From assembly GCA_030142905.1 (NCBI GenBank), contig JASJOG010000056.1:603501-667500 (forward strand): 64,000 nucleotides of DNA. The letters are read 5' to 3'. A program made the position numbers and the translations under genes. This document shows positions 23,022 through 33,237 of the stretch, in pieces. The notes below the pieces were generated by a model that had not been told where the DNA came from, made no database searches, and saw only the letters and a list, made by a program, of their open reading frames with translations. The number at the start of each line of letters is the position of its first letter. Position 1 is the stretch's first letter. This DNA is from Heliopora coerulea. Taxonomy: Eukaryota > Cnidaria > Anthozoa > Scleralcyonacea > Helioporidae.

Positions 23022-23496
23022 CTAAAAAGATCGTGTACTTCTGCCTTCCCTTCACTGGACAACACAGCCTCTGGGCCTTGATTTTTATCCTTCGAATACG
23101 TTTTCCGCCTGGTTCTTCAATTACATCAGTTCATACATATCAAACTCTTTGTTAACAAAAAGTCATATCGTGTTACTGGCGGCGATGCCCCCAGGTGTGC
23201 CGTTATATAAACTTGGCCAAAATTTGTAGTTATCTCGTTCGTGCACTTCGCACGTTAAAAATATAGTTTAGGTAGCTGCGGAATGTGAAAATTGGATGCA
23301 TGGAGCATCTACTACAGCCATTTTGATCGATATTTATCGCATTTTAGACTCGGACTTTGGGGGTTGTAAGTACGTCGCTAGTATAGAAAATCGCCCCTAA
23401 ATGGCCTTGCAGAGCGGAAGTGGCGAAGAAAACTGGAAATAGCGTACCTTAACGTCATTGTGACGTCTAGGTACCTCCAAATTTGGAAAGTACATT

Positions 23497-24089
23497 ATGT
23501 GGCGCGCATTTTCGTACCAAATTCATACATATTCATCGAGAATTAAGCTCGGACTGATGGGTCTGTATCTTCATCATTTGGGGATCTTTCTCTCCATTTT
23601 GGTATTGTTTACCTCGTTAATTCATTCAGTCACGGCAGTTGGTGATGATTGCGAACAAAGAACTTTCTTTGGCTCAGCTCCTTCGTTTACTCACGACATA
23701 AGCAAGTAAGGAAATTGTAAAATATTTCTTCATATTTATATTTTTTACCTGTTTGACTTCGTTCAGATACATAGCTTGCAAATTGTATAGCATATATCAA
23801 ATTAATACTAACAATTTCTTACTTCATATCTCTATGCTGTAGTTTATTGATTTATACACTATCCAAAGAGAGGAAGCGAGATGACGGGGTGACCTACGAA
23901 TCGTGGTTAGCTGCTGTTGTTGACGACATACTGCTAAAGTCAGGAATACGTGGTGTTATCATTGGCAGTCGGATATTAAATGCGTTTAAGAAGATATATT
24001 CCCTTTATTCGGCTCTCAAACGTGCATCAAAATCAGGAGGGAACTCAGTTAAAAGGCCGTCAAAACATGTGGCTTTTCTTGTCGAATGA
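23497..24089 (+). CDS. Two-exon gene for a small secreted or membrane-anchored protein
   Basis: Exon 1 is 23497-23705 and exon 2 is 23843-24089. The intron is 23706-23842, with donor AA|GTAAGG and acceptor CTGTAG|T; splicing keeps the frame. The product is about 152 residues. The second Met (23557) begins a clear signal peptide (MGLYLHHLGIFLSILVLF, likely cut after SVTA), so the start may be there. The mature part is short, with one Cys near its start and a basic C-terminal half (ILNAFKKIYSLYSALKRASK). I do not recognise a family. The last 41 bases overlap the end of the opposite-strand gene at 24049-24330. Confidence 0.55.
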
Positions 24090-24330
24090 AAGGAAAATAT
24101 TCTCCATCTCTGTCATAGGGTCGCCACTCGTCAAACCGTGACGCATATCCTTTATAGTGAATGCGCATCAGTTTCTTCTCCCGATCAACCTCGGTTACCT
24201 CTATCTCATAAAGGTTGTTGTCCTTCTTTGGTCGTTTAGGCCGAGTCAAAGAAGGAACTAACTCGGGAGCCGCGAATTCATCGTCAAAACGTTGAGGTTG
24301 TCGCAAAGTTCGCCTCGGTCTAGACGCCAT
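24049..24330 (-). CDS. Short chromo-barrel/Tudor-like protein or first exon
   Basis: 93 residues starting MASRPRRTLRQPQRF. A chromo-barrel/Tudor-like fold is suggested by LYEIEVTEVDREKKLMRIHY, GYASRFDEWRPYDRDG and a Tyr/Trp-rich set that could form an aromatic cage for methyl-lysine. It could be a complete small nuclear protein, the first exon of a longer gene, or a domesticated transposon piece. It converges with and overlaps the secreted-protein gene by 41 bases. Confidence 0.45.
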   Translation of the reverse strand: MASRPRRTLRQPQRFDDEFAAPELVPSLTRPKRPKKDNNLYEIEVTEVDREKKLMRIHYKGYASRFDEWRPYDRDGEYFPFIRQEKPHVLTAF

Positions 24331-24539
24331 TGTTGTTGCTGGGCTGCGCGATTTGTGTTCCGAAAGAGATTGGGCACAAGTTTGATCAAATGTTCAACTT
24401 AATAGGGCAAGAGTTTGATATGCCTAAATTTTTTTTATCTGTTTTTTTTAAATTGCCATTATAATGCAGTCCTGTAACAATTTTTGATTTTTGTTGTTTT
24501 TGTTTTAAAGCCCTTCACACACTTGGGCGACTGTGTGCG

Positions 24540-24793
24540 ATTTTCCTACTCGTTTTCGATAAAGTAATCAGCAAACTGGGTCATGGACACTGAAGTTCAA
24601 TAAAGTGTCAAAGATAAATGAACGATTTATTGTTATTTAATTATTCATGTGACAACAAGCCATACTACTCTACAACATACGTCAGTTCACTTTGTCCTTC
24701 AAACAAAAAAATTACATTTCGTAAGTTCTTTCAATAACGGTAAAAAGTCTTTGTACTTTGGTCAGGAGATTGTAAAAGAGAATTGTACTTCAG
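24540..24793 (-). promoter_or_regulatory. 3' untranslated region with poly(A) signal of the second SNTX/GTPase gene
   Basis: On the minus strand AATAAA lies at 24626-24631. Nearly identical to 4839-5080. It contains the empty site CCTACTCG for the element inserted at 4090-4832. Confidence 0.6.
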
Positions 24794-27700
24794 TTAGGAA
24801 AATTTTGACTTCACAGTTGCCCAAAATCCTTTTTGTGCCTTCGCATTGGATTTCTTGAGGAACTGACGGGTTTCTTCGTTTTCTCGATAGTTGATCCATG
24901 GGTCATATCCAGGCTTTGCAAGACGATTAATTTCCTGCGCAGTATGTCTTGTTTCTTGCAACGATTTCACACGATCTTTCCAGCCAGGTTTTGCTTGTGA
25001 TTTCTCAGCTTCAATGAGAAGGTCAAGATAGTCCACTTGCTGTAGTGGATCCTTCTTCAGAGCAATTTCGGATAACTTTTGCAAACCACGCTGCATTTCG
25101 GCAACAAAGTTCAGTACAATCTGTTGGGTTTCATCGAATTCTTGCTGTAGCTGTTTAATCACCACTTCGACTTCGTTATGACCTTGGAGCGCCGTGTTGT
25201 ACCTGTCTTTAATTTCGTTGTACTCTTTCTCTACATCTTCATACTTTGTCTCATAACGATATTGATCATTTACGTGACGTGTCCACTGACACTTGTTTGG
25301 ACATTCAGTACAATGGTTATTCCTTATTGCAGCGCAATGATTCTTGTTTGCATTCTGTGGGATACCACACGGAAAGTGGCATGTGTAGTTGCACGTGAGA
25401 CAATTCGTAGTATACGTGCCAGTTTGCAGCTTCACTTGCACCCGTTTTTCTTCTTGAACAGTGTACTTGAAGTTCCTGTTGGCATTAATGTCGGCAGCAT
25501 GTTGATTAAAAATTCTCATCACTTGTTGCAGTTGGCTAAGTGTGCTTACTCCGCAATTAATTTTCTCCCGCAACCCGCTGACTCTTACTTCAAGCTGCGC
25601 TCTCTCATCTAAAACCTGCTTGGTCAGGACAAGGCTCTTAGCTTCCATCTTGGCAAGAGCTGCAAAGAACTTCTCGAAACTCTTGAATCCCATTTTCCAA
25701 AACATTCGATCAAAGTTGTCTTCGTCATCTCCGCCAGAGTTATCGACCAACAGGGCGCTGTTGTTGAACTTGAAATAGTTACTATTATCATCGAGAATTC
25801 CTGCTTCCAGCATTGCCGACAGGGCCTGAGGCTTTTGACCATCGGCAAAGCTAAAAAACACAATGATATTCTCCTTGATATCCTTGCCGAACATCGACAG
25901 GATGCTGTCAAACACGTACTGTTGCGTTGGAGTCAGCCTCGGATTGCCCGCTTGAACCAGGAAGCAGATGGCGTCGACATGATCAATCCCTGCTTGTCCC
26001 TTTGTGTTGAAGAATCTACGAATTTGCTTGGTGATCACCTTGTCACGCTCAATTCCTCTTGTGTCTCCAAATCCTGGTGTGTCGACAATGGTAAGAGTGT
26101 AAGGTACTTTGAACCCTTCAATATGTGGTAGGGTGTAGCAAGACACGTACTGGGTTTGACTATGGGCTTGATTTCCGATCTTTTCCACTCCCTGGTTATC
26201 AGAAATTTCGTGGATCATCTTGACACGGAAGTCGTCCTTCCACTGAACTCCCAGTATGTGGTTAACCATAGCATTCAACGTGGTTGTCTTGCCAGAACCC
26301 GTTGAACCAACAACCATGATAACCTTTTCGTTTTGGCGTTGAAAACTTTTGACTTTGGTGGTCCCTTCCCTTTTAAGATTTATCTCAAATTTGTGTAAAT
26401 GTCTTTCATTGTCTTCATAAACGAGAGACATAGGAAGAGTGTACACTGCTGGTCTTCCATCCTCTGATGGTTGAACAAGTTTGCAGTGGCCAAGTATCTT
26501 AGATGCTTGAAACTGTGTCTGCGGCAATACGGTACTTACTAAATTGCTGAGAACACTGGCCTTGCTTTGTCCAGCACTGCCACAGATGGTTGTTACTCTG
26601 AACTTGTAAGATTCTCCTCGCTGAAGACCCTTGACTGTATAAGAGAGGGACGCATCTTCGGTGCATTGGGTGTTTTCCTCCATCCACCGATCATCTTTAC
26701 TCCACTCAATCTTATAACTTTCAATTTTGACTCCAGTTCCGATATATTTGGGTTTTGTGAAGGCAATGGTGATGGTATCTGCCGTTACTGCAGTTGACAG
26801 TGGTTTACCTGGTGGACTTGTGGGTTTGGTGGTAGCAGATATCACATCACTGTATTGGCTGACAACAATTTGGCCCACAGCGCACACTCGGAACGAGTAG
26901 TCTGTCGCCGGCTGAAGCCCGGATATGGTTGTCGTTTGCCTTACTTCCTTGCTGCATGCTACGTATTGAGTGATCCAGTCGGAACTTATTTCAGCTTGGG
27001 ATTTGCACTGAACTTTATAACTTGCGATATTGTTCCTCTTCGAGTTCGAATCACTCCATAAAAGCTCGACTGTATCGTGTCCCACGCTCTTTACTTCTAA
27101 TCTTTCAGGCTTTGGCGATGACATAAAATCGTTATTGACTAGTTCTCCATCTTCGTAGAGATATATGAAGGCACCGAAGCTTCCATTGAAATCAGCAGAC
27201 ACTATTTCTTCAGTGGCAAGGAATTTCACTGCATTGTTGTCTTTGTTAGCAGCTTTGAGTTCTACGAACTGCTTCACTGTCTCGCGCGTTTTTTTGATCA
27301 CTTTTTTGTCGTCCATTATTGGTGATGAGTTATTGTTTAACTCTGGCTCGTCGTTTCCATTGAGGTATTTATCCATGCTCAAAATTTGAGCATCTTCTTC
27401 CTTACCAATTCTGAACGTGCAGCACACAACATGCTCATTGTTTGGATCAAATGTTTCGTTTTCTACATCATCAGGACTGAGAAAAGGAGTTTCTCTCAAA
27501 AAACTGACCATACCTTGCAATCTCTTCATCTCTTTCCTCTTATCTTCAATCCAAGTACCCATACGAGATTGTGCGAAGGGAGAACGTTCTTGGTCTTGTA
27601 AGAAGTTACCAAGTTCAGACTCCTCCGCTCCACCACCTCTGATCCTTGGAAGCAATGGTAACAGTTTGCCTTGGAAAAAGATCTTATACCGGCCGATGTT

Positions 27701-28633
27701 GTTTTTGAAGCTTGAAAGTTGTTTCTTTATCCTCGGAAAGTGGGAACATACATCCTCTCTCATCAAATCACTGCACTCTGCTTCAATGGACTGTAGATGA
27801 TCTTGGAATGCACACGTCTTGCTAACGAAATTAGCACTGATTTCTCTCACCATCCTTTGACCCTTGCTGTCAATTTCGCTCAATGGACACAAATACACTT
27901 CGATGGCAACTGTATTCTCCCCTTTGGCTCCAATCAATGACGGCAGCCTTTTGTAGACCCTAACAGCATCTTCGTAATTGGTTGGACTTTCTTCCGTGCG
28001 GAAATCTCCATACATCTTGCACTGTATTTTCTCGGTTTTCTTCTTTTGGTCGTCAGTCATATCCACAGATCCCTTTCCTTCAATAGAGATGTTAGATACA
28101 GCTTTGACCAGGACTTCCATGCTTCCATGCACTTCCTTTTTAGATTCATCTTTGGAAACTTCTTTATCAAAGATCATGAATGCCTTTGCTCCATACAGGA
28201 TTCCAACTACTACGTCTGTAGCGATATCTTGATCAAAAACCTCTGGATATTGCACCATTCCTCTTCCTAAATGTTCCATGGTCAATTGCTTCAATTGAGT
28301 TTTCGTCTCATACTTCAGTACCACACGTGACTGGCGGCTTGATGTATTTCTGTCATCTAAGTATTTAGCAGCTCCTTGCACACTAACTAATCCTCCAAGG
28401 AAACTCAGTTTGAGGCTCGCTTCAACACCAAGAGCTTTTGTTTTCTCTTCAAATGTGTCTTCGGCAATGACTGCCGAGTTAGTATATGGTTGAGCAACTG
28501 TTTTTACTGCTTTATCAAGTTGATCAGGAGCCCACAGCGTCTTTCCAGGTATTAACTTATCTGAACGACGATCGTAAAGCATTCCAAGGTCGAACGGCCG
28601 ACCCAGTGCAGAAATTTTTGTGCATGAAGACAT
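24794..28633 (-). CDS. Stonustoxin-fold / fibronectin III / AIG1-like GTPase protein, copy 2
   Basis: A single open frame of 1279 codons with the same order of parts as the copy at 5081-8983: SNTX-type N-terminus (KISALGRPFDLGMLYDRRSD), helical and thioredoxin-like parts, two fibronectin III domains (about residues 545-735), P-loop GTPase (GSTGSGKTTTLNAM near 26290-26320, DTPGFGDT near 26065-26090, FSFADG in place of TKxD), a Cys-rich patch (NCLTCNYTCHFPC, CTECPNKCQW) and coiled coils. By eye roughly 70% of residues match the other copy, with best conservation in the GTPase. No signal peptide and no stops. Both copies look functional. The family includes fish venom subunits, but this architecture with a GTPase is intracellular in character. 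Confidence 0.85.
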   Translation of the reverse strand: MSSCTKISALGRPFDLGMLYDRRSDKLIPGKTLWAPDQLDKAVKTVAQPYTNSAVIAEDTFEEKTKALGVEASLKLSFLGGLVSVQGAAKYLDDRNTSSRQSRVVLKYETKTQLKQLTMEHLGRGMVQYPEVFDQDIATDVVVGILYGAKAFMIFDKEVSKDESKKEVHGSMEVLVKAVSNISIEGKGSVDMTDDQKKKTEKIQCKMYGDFRTEESPTNYEDAVRVYKRLPSLIGAKGENTVAIEVYLCPLSEIDSKGQRMVREISANFVSKTCAFQDHLQSIEAECSDLMREDVCSHFPRIKKQLSSFKNNIGRYKIFFQGKLLPLLPRIRGGGAEESELGNFLQDQERSPFAQSRMGTWIEDKRKEMKRLQGMVSFLRETPFLSPDDVENETFDPNNEHVVCCTFRIGKEEDAQILSMDKYLNGNDEPELNNNSSPIMDDKKVIKKTRETVKQFVELKAANKDNNAVKFLATEEIVSADFNGSFGAFIYLYEDGELVNNDFMSSPKPERLEVKSVGHDTVELLWSDSNSKRNNIASYKVQCKSQAEISSDWITQYVACSKEVRQTTTISGLQPATDYSFRVCAVGQIVVSQYSDVISATTKPTSPPGKPLSTAVTADTITIAFTKPKYIGTGVKIESYKIEWSKDDRWMEENTQCTEDASLSYTVKGLQRGESYKFRVTTICGSAGQSKASVLSNLVSTVLPQTQFQASKILGHCKLVQPSEDGRPAVYTLPMSLVYEDNERHLHKFEINLKREGTTKVKSFQRQNEKVIMVVGSTGSGKTTTLNAMVNHILGVQWKDDFRVKMIHEISDNQGVEKIGNQAHSQTQYVSCYTLPHIEGFKVPYTLTIVDTPGFGDTRGIERDKVITKQIRRFFNTKGQAGIDHVDAICFLVQAGNPRLTPTQQYVFDSILSMFGKDIKENIIVFFSFADGQKPQALSAMLEAGILDDNSNYFKFNNSALLVDNSGGDDEDNFDRMFWKMGFKSFEKFFAALAKMEAKSLVLTKQVLDERAQLEVRVSGLREKINCGVSTLSQLQQVMRIFNQHAADINANRNFKYTVQEEKRVQVKLQTGTYTTNCLTCNYTCHFPCGIPQNANKNHCAAIRNNHCTECPNKCQWTRHVNDQYRYETKYEDVEKEYNEIKDRYNTALQGHNEVEVVIKQLQQEFDETQQIVLNFVAEMQRGLQKLSEIALKKDPLQQVDYLDLLIEAEKSQAKPGWKDRVKSLQETRHTAQEINRLAKPGYDPWINYRENEETRQFLKKSNAKAQKGFWATVKSKFS

Positions 28634-28883
28634 TTTTTCTTATTTACTTTCGATAAACTATGCAATGCTAAAGTTTCATCAGACAAACAGGTAAAGTTCT
28701 AAACTGTGCTTGTAACACTGTTTTTGGAAGCTGTATCTCTCAGTGAGCCGTACACAAATTGTATCTCTATAAAGAACGGAATTATTACAAAATCAATACC
28801 TTCGGAATAAAACAGGTTGCTATCAATTAGTTGCTTTTAGCAACATAGATATCACGAATTTCAAGCGTCATAATAAATAGAGA
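28634..28883. other. Upstream region of copy 2
   Basis: No gene. Minus-strand sequence upstream of the ATG may be 5' untranslated. I see no strong acceptor as clear as that of copy 1. Confidence 0.3.
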
Positions 28884-29009
28884 ATAATACATGGGCATTT
28901 GGAAATATAGAATTTATCTTCGAGTGTTCAATTTGATCCGCCACGAGTGGCCGATCAAATTGAACACTCAAAGATAAATTCCATATCTCCAAACGCCCAT
29001 GTATTATTT
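28884..29009. mobile_element. Near-perfect long hairpin (foldback miniature)
   Basis: Arms of about 55 bp (AATAATACATGGGCATTTGG ... and its complement) surround a short loop that is itself partly palindromic (CGCCACGAGTGGCC). Only a few mismatches. No coding capacity. Confidence 0.85.
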
Positions 29010-29430
29010 TATTTATTTCATAAATACTAACGTATAGTCTAAATGCGGATCAGCCTTCTGGAAAGTTTTTGTATGGGTTTTGCTCTCAAAAAAGCTCGTT
29101 TTGTTCGCAGAAAACGAACGTCCGGCAAACTAACTGAAATCAACAAATCGCCACCGAGATAAGAATTATGAAACATTGGATCTGATTGATCTAATAAAAT
29201 ATCCTACGCCGCGTTTCATTGGATCGTTGAACCAATATCTTTACATGTAAAATTATAGTATTTTTACATGTAAAAATATCGTATATTAAATACGTGTGTT
29301 AAAATACGATTTTTCTCAGGCTTAGTTTACACCACAGCAAAAGTCTTCGGATTCAAAAATGTATTCGGATTCACTCAAAAAACATATTCGGATTCTTTGG
29401 CCGTTTACCCAGGAAAAATTATCTGGATTA

Positions 29431-30274
29431 CAGTCGAACCTCTACTTACGGACACCTCTTGTAAGCGGACACCTCTCGTAACCGGACACTATTTCTGGGT
29501 CCCGGCTGAAATTCTGTTATATTTCTATATTTACAACCTCTCTTTAGCGAACACCTCCCATAAGCGGACGCAGACACCAATACAACAACCCCAGAGGACA
29601 TTATAACCTCTTGTAAGCGGACACATCAGATTTCACTTCCATTAGACTTATGCCTAATTGGCTTAATATGGTATTAATTAAAAACATTTGTTATTTTATA
29701 TTATTAGAAACATGTAATGAGCATAAAAACTTCCATTGTATTATATTCTGATGACAATGGTTATGTTTTTATGTTCTATAGGCAGTTTATTATTTACTGT
29801 TTATCTGTCCATTGTCCAAAGACGAACATTAAAGTTTCTCGCCCAATAAATTGTAATCAGCTTTGTTTATTTTACTTTTCAACCATGCCAAAGAAAATTG
29901 GTTGCTCCAGAACGTGTAAACGCATTGAATTTCAAGGCCATAACCAGCACCGCGATTTACTCGTTTTCCCTTTACTTTAACACTGCCGGAATTAGACGTA
30001 CGTTTTAAAAATTTGCTCACCCACTGCGCCACATTCCTCGGGGTGTGACCAACAACATCAACAGTGTTTGGACGATTGTTTTGTCCAGATGAGCAGGTGT
30101 TTGTTGGTCCCCGTGTTGGTATTATAGTCATGTTAATTCTTTTATTAAAAGAATCATATTTCAAAAAAAATACGTGTCAGTTAAATATTAATCAACCTCT
30201 GATAAGCCGACACCTCCCTTTAGCGGACACCGCGACATGGTCCCGAGGGTGTCCGCTTAAGGGAGGTTCGACTG
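29431..30274. mobile_element. Pogo/Tigger-like non-autonomous DNA transposon
   Basis: TIRs CAGTCGAACCTC and GAGGTTCGACTG with TA duplications (29429-29430 and 30275-30276). Subterminal repeats of the form AAGCGGACACCTC occur at both ends, a pattern common to many animal pogo-like families. Contains a HIRAN-like coding fragment but no transposase. Confidence 0.85.
29829..30164 (-). pseudogene. HIRAN-like domain fragment inside the pogo-like element
   Basis: 111 residues. The stretch VVGHTPRNVAQWVSKFLKR followed by GYGLEIQCVYTF matches the pattern of the HIRAN DNA-end-binding domain (GH.PR..... YFFLK and GLEIP..L.F). It ends by running into ordinary element DNA and has no start context, so it looks like a captured exon or a relic of a larger element protein. 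Confidence 0.4.
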
Positions 30275-30670
30275 TAGTTGCATAATCGCGTTAACATGAG
30301 CAGTGCTTTCTTATCTAAGAATGGACGCAAATCCTCATAAGTTTTATTGAAAGAAACGTTAGACAACCGAAGATTTTCTTTCCATTCTTTGATTATTACA
30401 GCCCCTGAAATAAAAAGATTGTCCCACCACTCGCTACTTCTGCTGTTATACACAAAAATTGCAAGGAAAATTTCTCCAGAGTCTTAGCTCTCCGGATTTG
30501 CAGTATCCAGATCGTTTTAAGAATACACATTTCTCCGGATTTGTGTTGAATACGAAAACTTTCAATACCGGATCCGTTACTTCAGCGTAGACGGCATCTT
30601 TGAATCCGAAGAAAAAGTCTCAGGATTGCCTACGAATCCGAAGAAATTTGGTTTAGTGTGAACGTAACCT

Positions 30671-32995
30671 CAGTGGCCGAAAACGTTGTATCACACTAAA
30701 GTTTATAAAATAATATCTAATAAAGATAGCTTTCTTTGACCTACAAATGTATAAGATGTTAATATTATTATCAAGGTAAAAATGCCAACTAGGAAACTTC
30801 AGCACGTGTTTAGCAATCGGGACAGGGAGAGCAACTGACTCACTTTAAGTTCTATTATTGCTTGGGGCGCTAAACTACGATATCATGAGAGAACATTTTA
30901 TGTGAATGCAAAAGAAACAAAAATATCGTAAATGTTTGTATAGTTTTATCCGCCTATATAACATTGTCATACCGTCGTTGCCCTCCATTTTGTTATTTTT
31001 CAATCAAAAAGAGAATGATCAAAAAGAGTTTAAAAACTGATTTTGAAGAGAAACACTTTATTGACTCGACTCCTTATTGATTGACTAGAAGCGTGGACCA
31101 ATCAGAGGCGTTTGAACCTAGTCTTTGCTCTGTCAGATGATTAGATGAAGGCGTTGTTTGGAATGTGGGGTTGACAGCAAGAACGTTCGAAAGTAATATT
31201 TTAGCAATAAGTTGACATAATTCCGGACTGAACAATCATGAGATAAAAAGCTACAAGGCAGGACATCACATTTCACAATTTTTGACGAAATTGCCATTTC
31301 TTGATATAATCACCTTGACCAGCCGACAACTTCAAAAAATATAAGAGAAAGCAAATTCCGAAAATGAAGGCCATCTTTTAACTTAAGATTTAAAAGCTAT
31401 TTCACAGTTTTCATCTTTTGTTAACTTAAATCTTAAGTTAAAAGATGGCCTTCGTTTTCGGAATTTGCTTTCTCTTATATTTTTTGATACAATCAGTTAA
31501 GTATTTAACGTAAATACTAGGTTAGTTTAGTTGAACGAAATCCAGAATTAGGTGAGCAAAACTTAAGGCTTTCAATGACCTCGATCCAGGTAAAATTAAC
31601 AAATGTTAAAAGGATGTAAAAAAACAGAGCTTCAGTAACAATCAGTGGATGTATAATCAAAAAGTTGTGGGAAGAAATTACTATCATAAGATTAAAGATG
31701 TGCCCTTTGTCAACAAGAAATGGTTTTGTACCGACTACAAAATTAATATAAAATAACGTAAATAGGCAACAAGTTTCCTTGAAAGTATATTACCACAAAG
31801 TTCACTAACTTTCAAACTTCTTAGTCGAGATGATGATGGTTAAACTGAAACCGACCACTCCATACATCGAAACCTCGCTTAAACTTTAAATGAGGAAGTA
31901 CAATACGTTGATTCACAAGTACATACAAACCTAGCGCCAGCTCCAAATACATCCCGGATTTACTATAATGGAAACGTTCAGGCTTCATAATACAAATTAA
32001 GGAGATGAAACAAAATACGTAGATACTTTGCTCTTGATGTTTACTAACTGGTTAATTCAGGCGAAAACAATTCTTAATTTTACATGACATAAAAGTAAAC
32101 GTTTCCAAAAATCGTAGTTGACACTGAGATAAGGCTGCGACTAGCAACAAAGAAAATTTGGTCTGTTTAGTGCTATTTTTCCGTCAAGTATCACAGCGAC
32201 AGCACCATGTATTCGCCCTGATGGAAAACGAAAGTGAAAGTTACGTTGTAAGAATGTAAGACATCCTTGGCCAACAATTTTGCTTTCGATAATTCTCAAG
32301 GGCTTGCAACGTCTATTAACAGTTTGTAACGGCTCAGGTGTTACCTTCGATGTTAAATAGTTAACAGCGACCGAAACGAGAAAGGAGTTATATGTTTGTG
32401 TTTTACCATGGTCAACTTCAATTCACTTCAAACTGAAATACATTGGTCAAGTCAGCACATTGCATGCACGTGTTTCCTTTTTAGCTTACCTAAAATGGCT
32501 GCTCGTTTCAGTTTCCTTCGGATAAAAAGGCGACTATTCCCGGAATGAAAAGTTAGGAACGGGGAAGTGTTTTCTTTCAAACTAACACCTTGCACCTGAA
32601 AGAGTGAGCTAATGGTTTGTTGTGGCAAGAAACACGATACTGAAAATTTTACTGTAGTAACGCATAACATATACATAATATTGGACCAATGGGACAGCTT
32701 CATGCACTTCATTTGTCTGGTCACGTGCATGAACTTGAAGGGTCACTCAGCGTCTAGAATTTGATTGGATGTAATTTGTCATTAATAGCCTGGATATCCA
32801 GCTAAGTTTTCATATTCGTCTACGTTTATTGTATCGACTTTATATACTGACGAAGAGGTGTTGATGACACAGGGATAGCGCATGTCTCATCTCTGTGGCT
32901 ATAGGACTTGAATATGGCTTCGCACAGTTTCCTCCTGTAGTAGCACTGGACTTACGGGGGATGACCCTTACTTGACCTTTTGAGAAAATAAAGAT
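30671..32995 (-). repeat. Duplicated non-coding cassette, copy C, with flanking DNA
   Basis: From about 31500 to 32790 it matches copy D (about 35560-36790) in order: TCAACAAGAAATGGTTTTGT, GGCTGCGACTA.CAACAAAG, GTGAAAGTTACGTTGT, TTTGCTTTCGATAATTC. The part 32150-32730 also matches copies A and B. A minus-strand donor AGGTAAGCT lies at about 32486. A 92-residue minus frame (32452-32730) overlaps the donor and is probably not coding. No other gene seen. Confidence 0.5.
31332..31487. mobile_element. Long hairpin (foldback miniature) inside cassette C
   Basis: Arms of about 60 bp, almost perfect (TCAAAAAATATAAGAGAAAG ... and complement), around a loop of about 35 bp. Copy D lacks it, so it was inserted after duplication. 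Confidence 0.85.
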
Positions 32996-33092
32996 ACTTA
33001 CTTACTTACTTACTTGCTTACTTAGTTACTTATATACTTACTTACTTATTTACTTACTTACTTACTTACTTACTTATTTACTTACTTACTTA

Positions 33093-33127
<35 letters not shown>

Positions 33128-33237
33128 TCCTACTTGTTTGCTTACTTGCTTACTTAGTTACTTACTTACTTACTTACTTACTTATATATTTACTTACTTA
33201 TTTACTTACCTACTTGTTTGCTTACTGCCTTACTTAC
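32996..33237. repeat. (TTAC)n microsatellite
   Basis: About 240 bp of TTAC units with scattered TTGC, TTAT and TTAG variants. Confidence 0.95.

Larger units (their letters stand above)
22430..23160 (-). mobile_element. Penelope-like element remnant (5'-truncated)
   Basis: Minus-strand remnant with the GIY-YIG endonuclease end of the Penelope polyprotein, followed downstream by a hammerhead ribozyme motif in the terminal repeat region. No reverse transcriptase part remains in the window. A 16-base string (GATAAAAATCAAGGCC-like) occurs near 23080 and near 22445 in opposite orientation, perhaps from the terminal repeats. Confidence 0.7.
29320..30670. mobile_element. Miniature TIR element split by a pogo-like element
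   Basis: The outer ends read GCTTAGTTTACACC and GTGTGAACGTAAC with CTCAG repeated on both sides (about 29315-29319 and 30671-30675). The interior repeats the motif TTCGGATTC in both halves. A second transposon sits inside at 29431-30274. Confidence 0.6.

Noticed and set aside
5081..28633. The two SNTX-fold proteins as venom toxins
   Set aside because: No signal peptide, and long FN3, GTPase and coiled-coil parts point to a cytosolic protein. Family membership alone does not show toxicity.
32452..32730. 92-residue minus-strand frame in cassette C
   Set aside because: Crosses the splice donor shared by all cassettes and is not kept open in the other copies.
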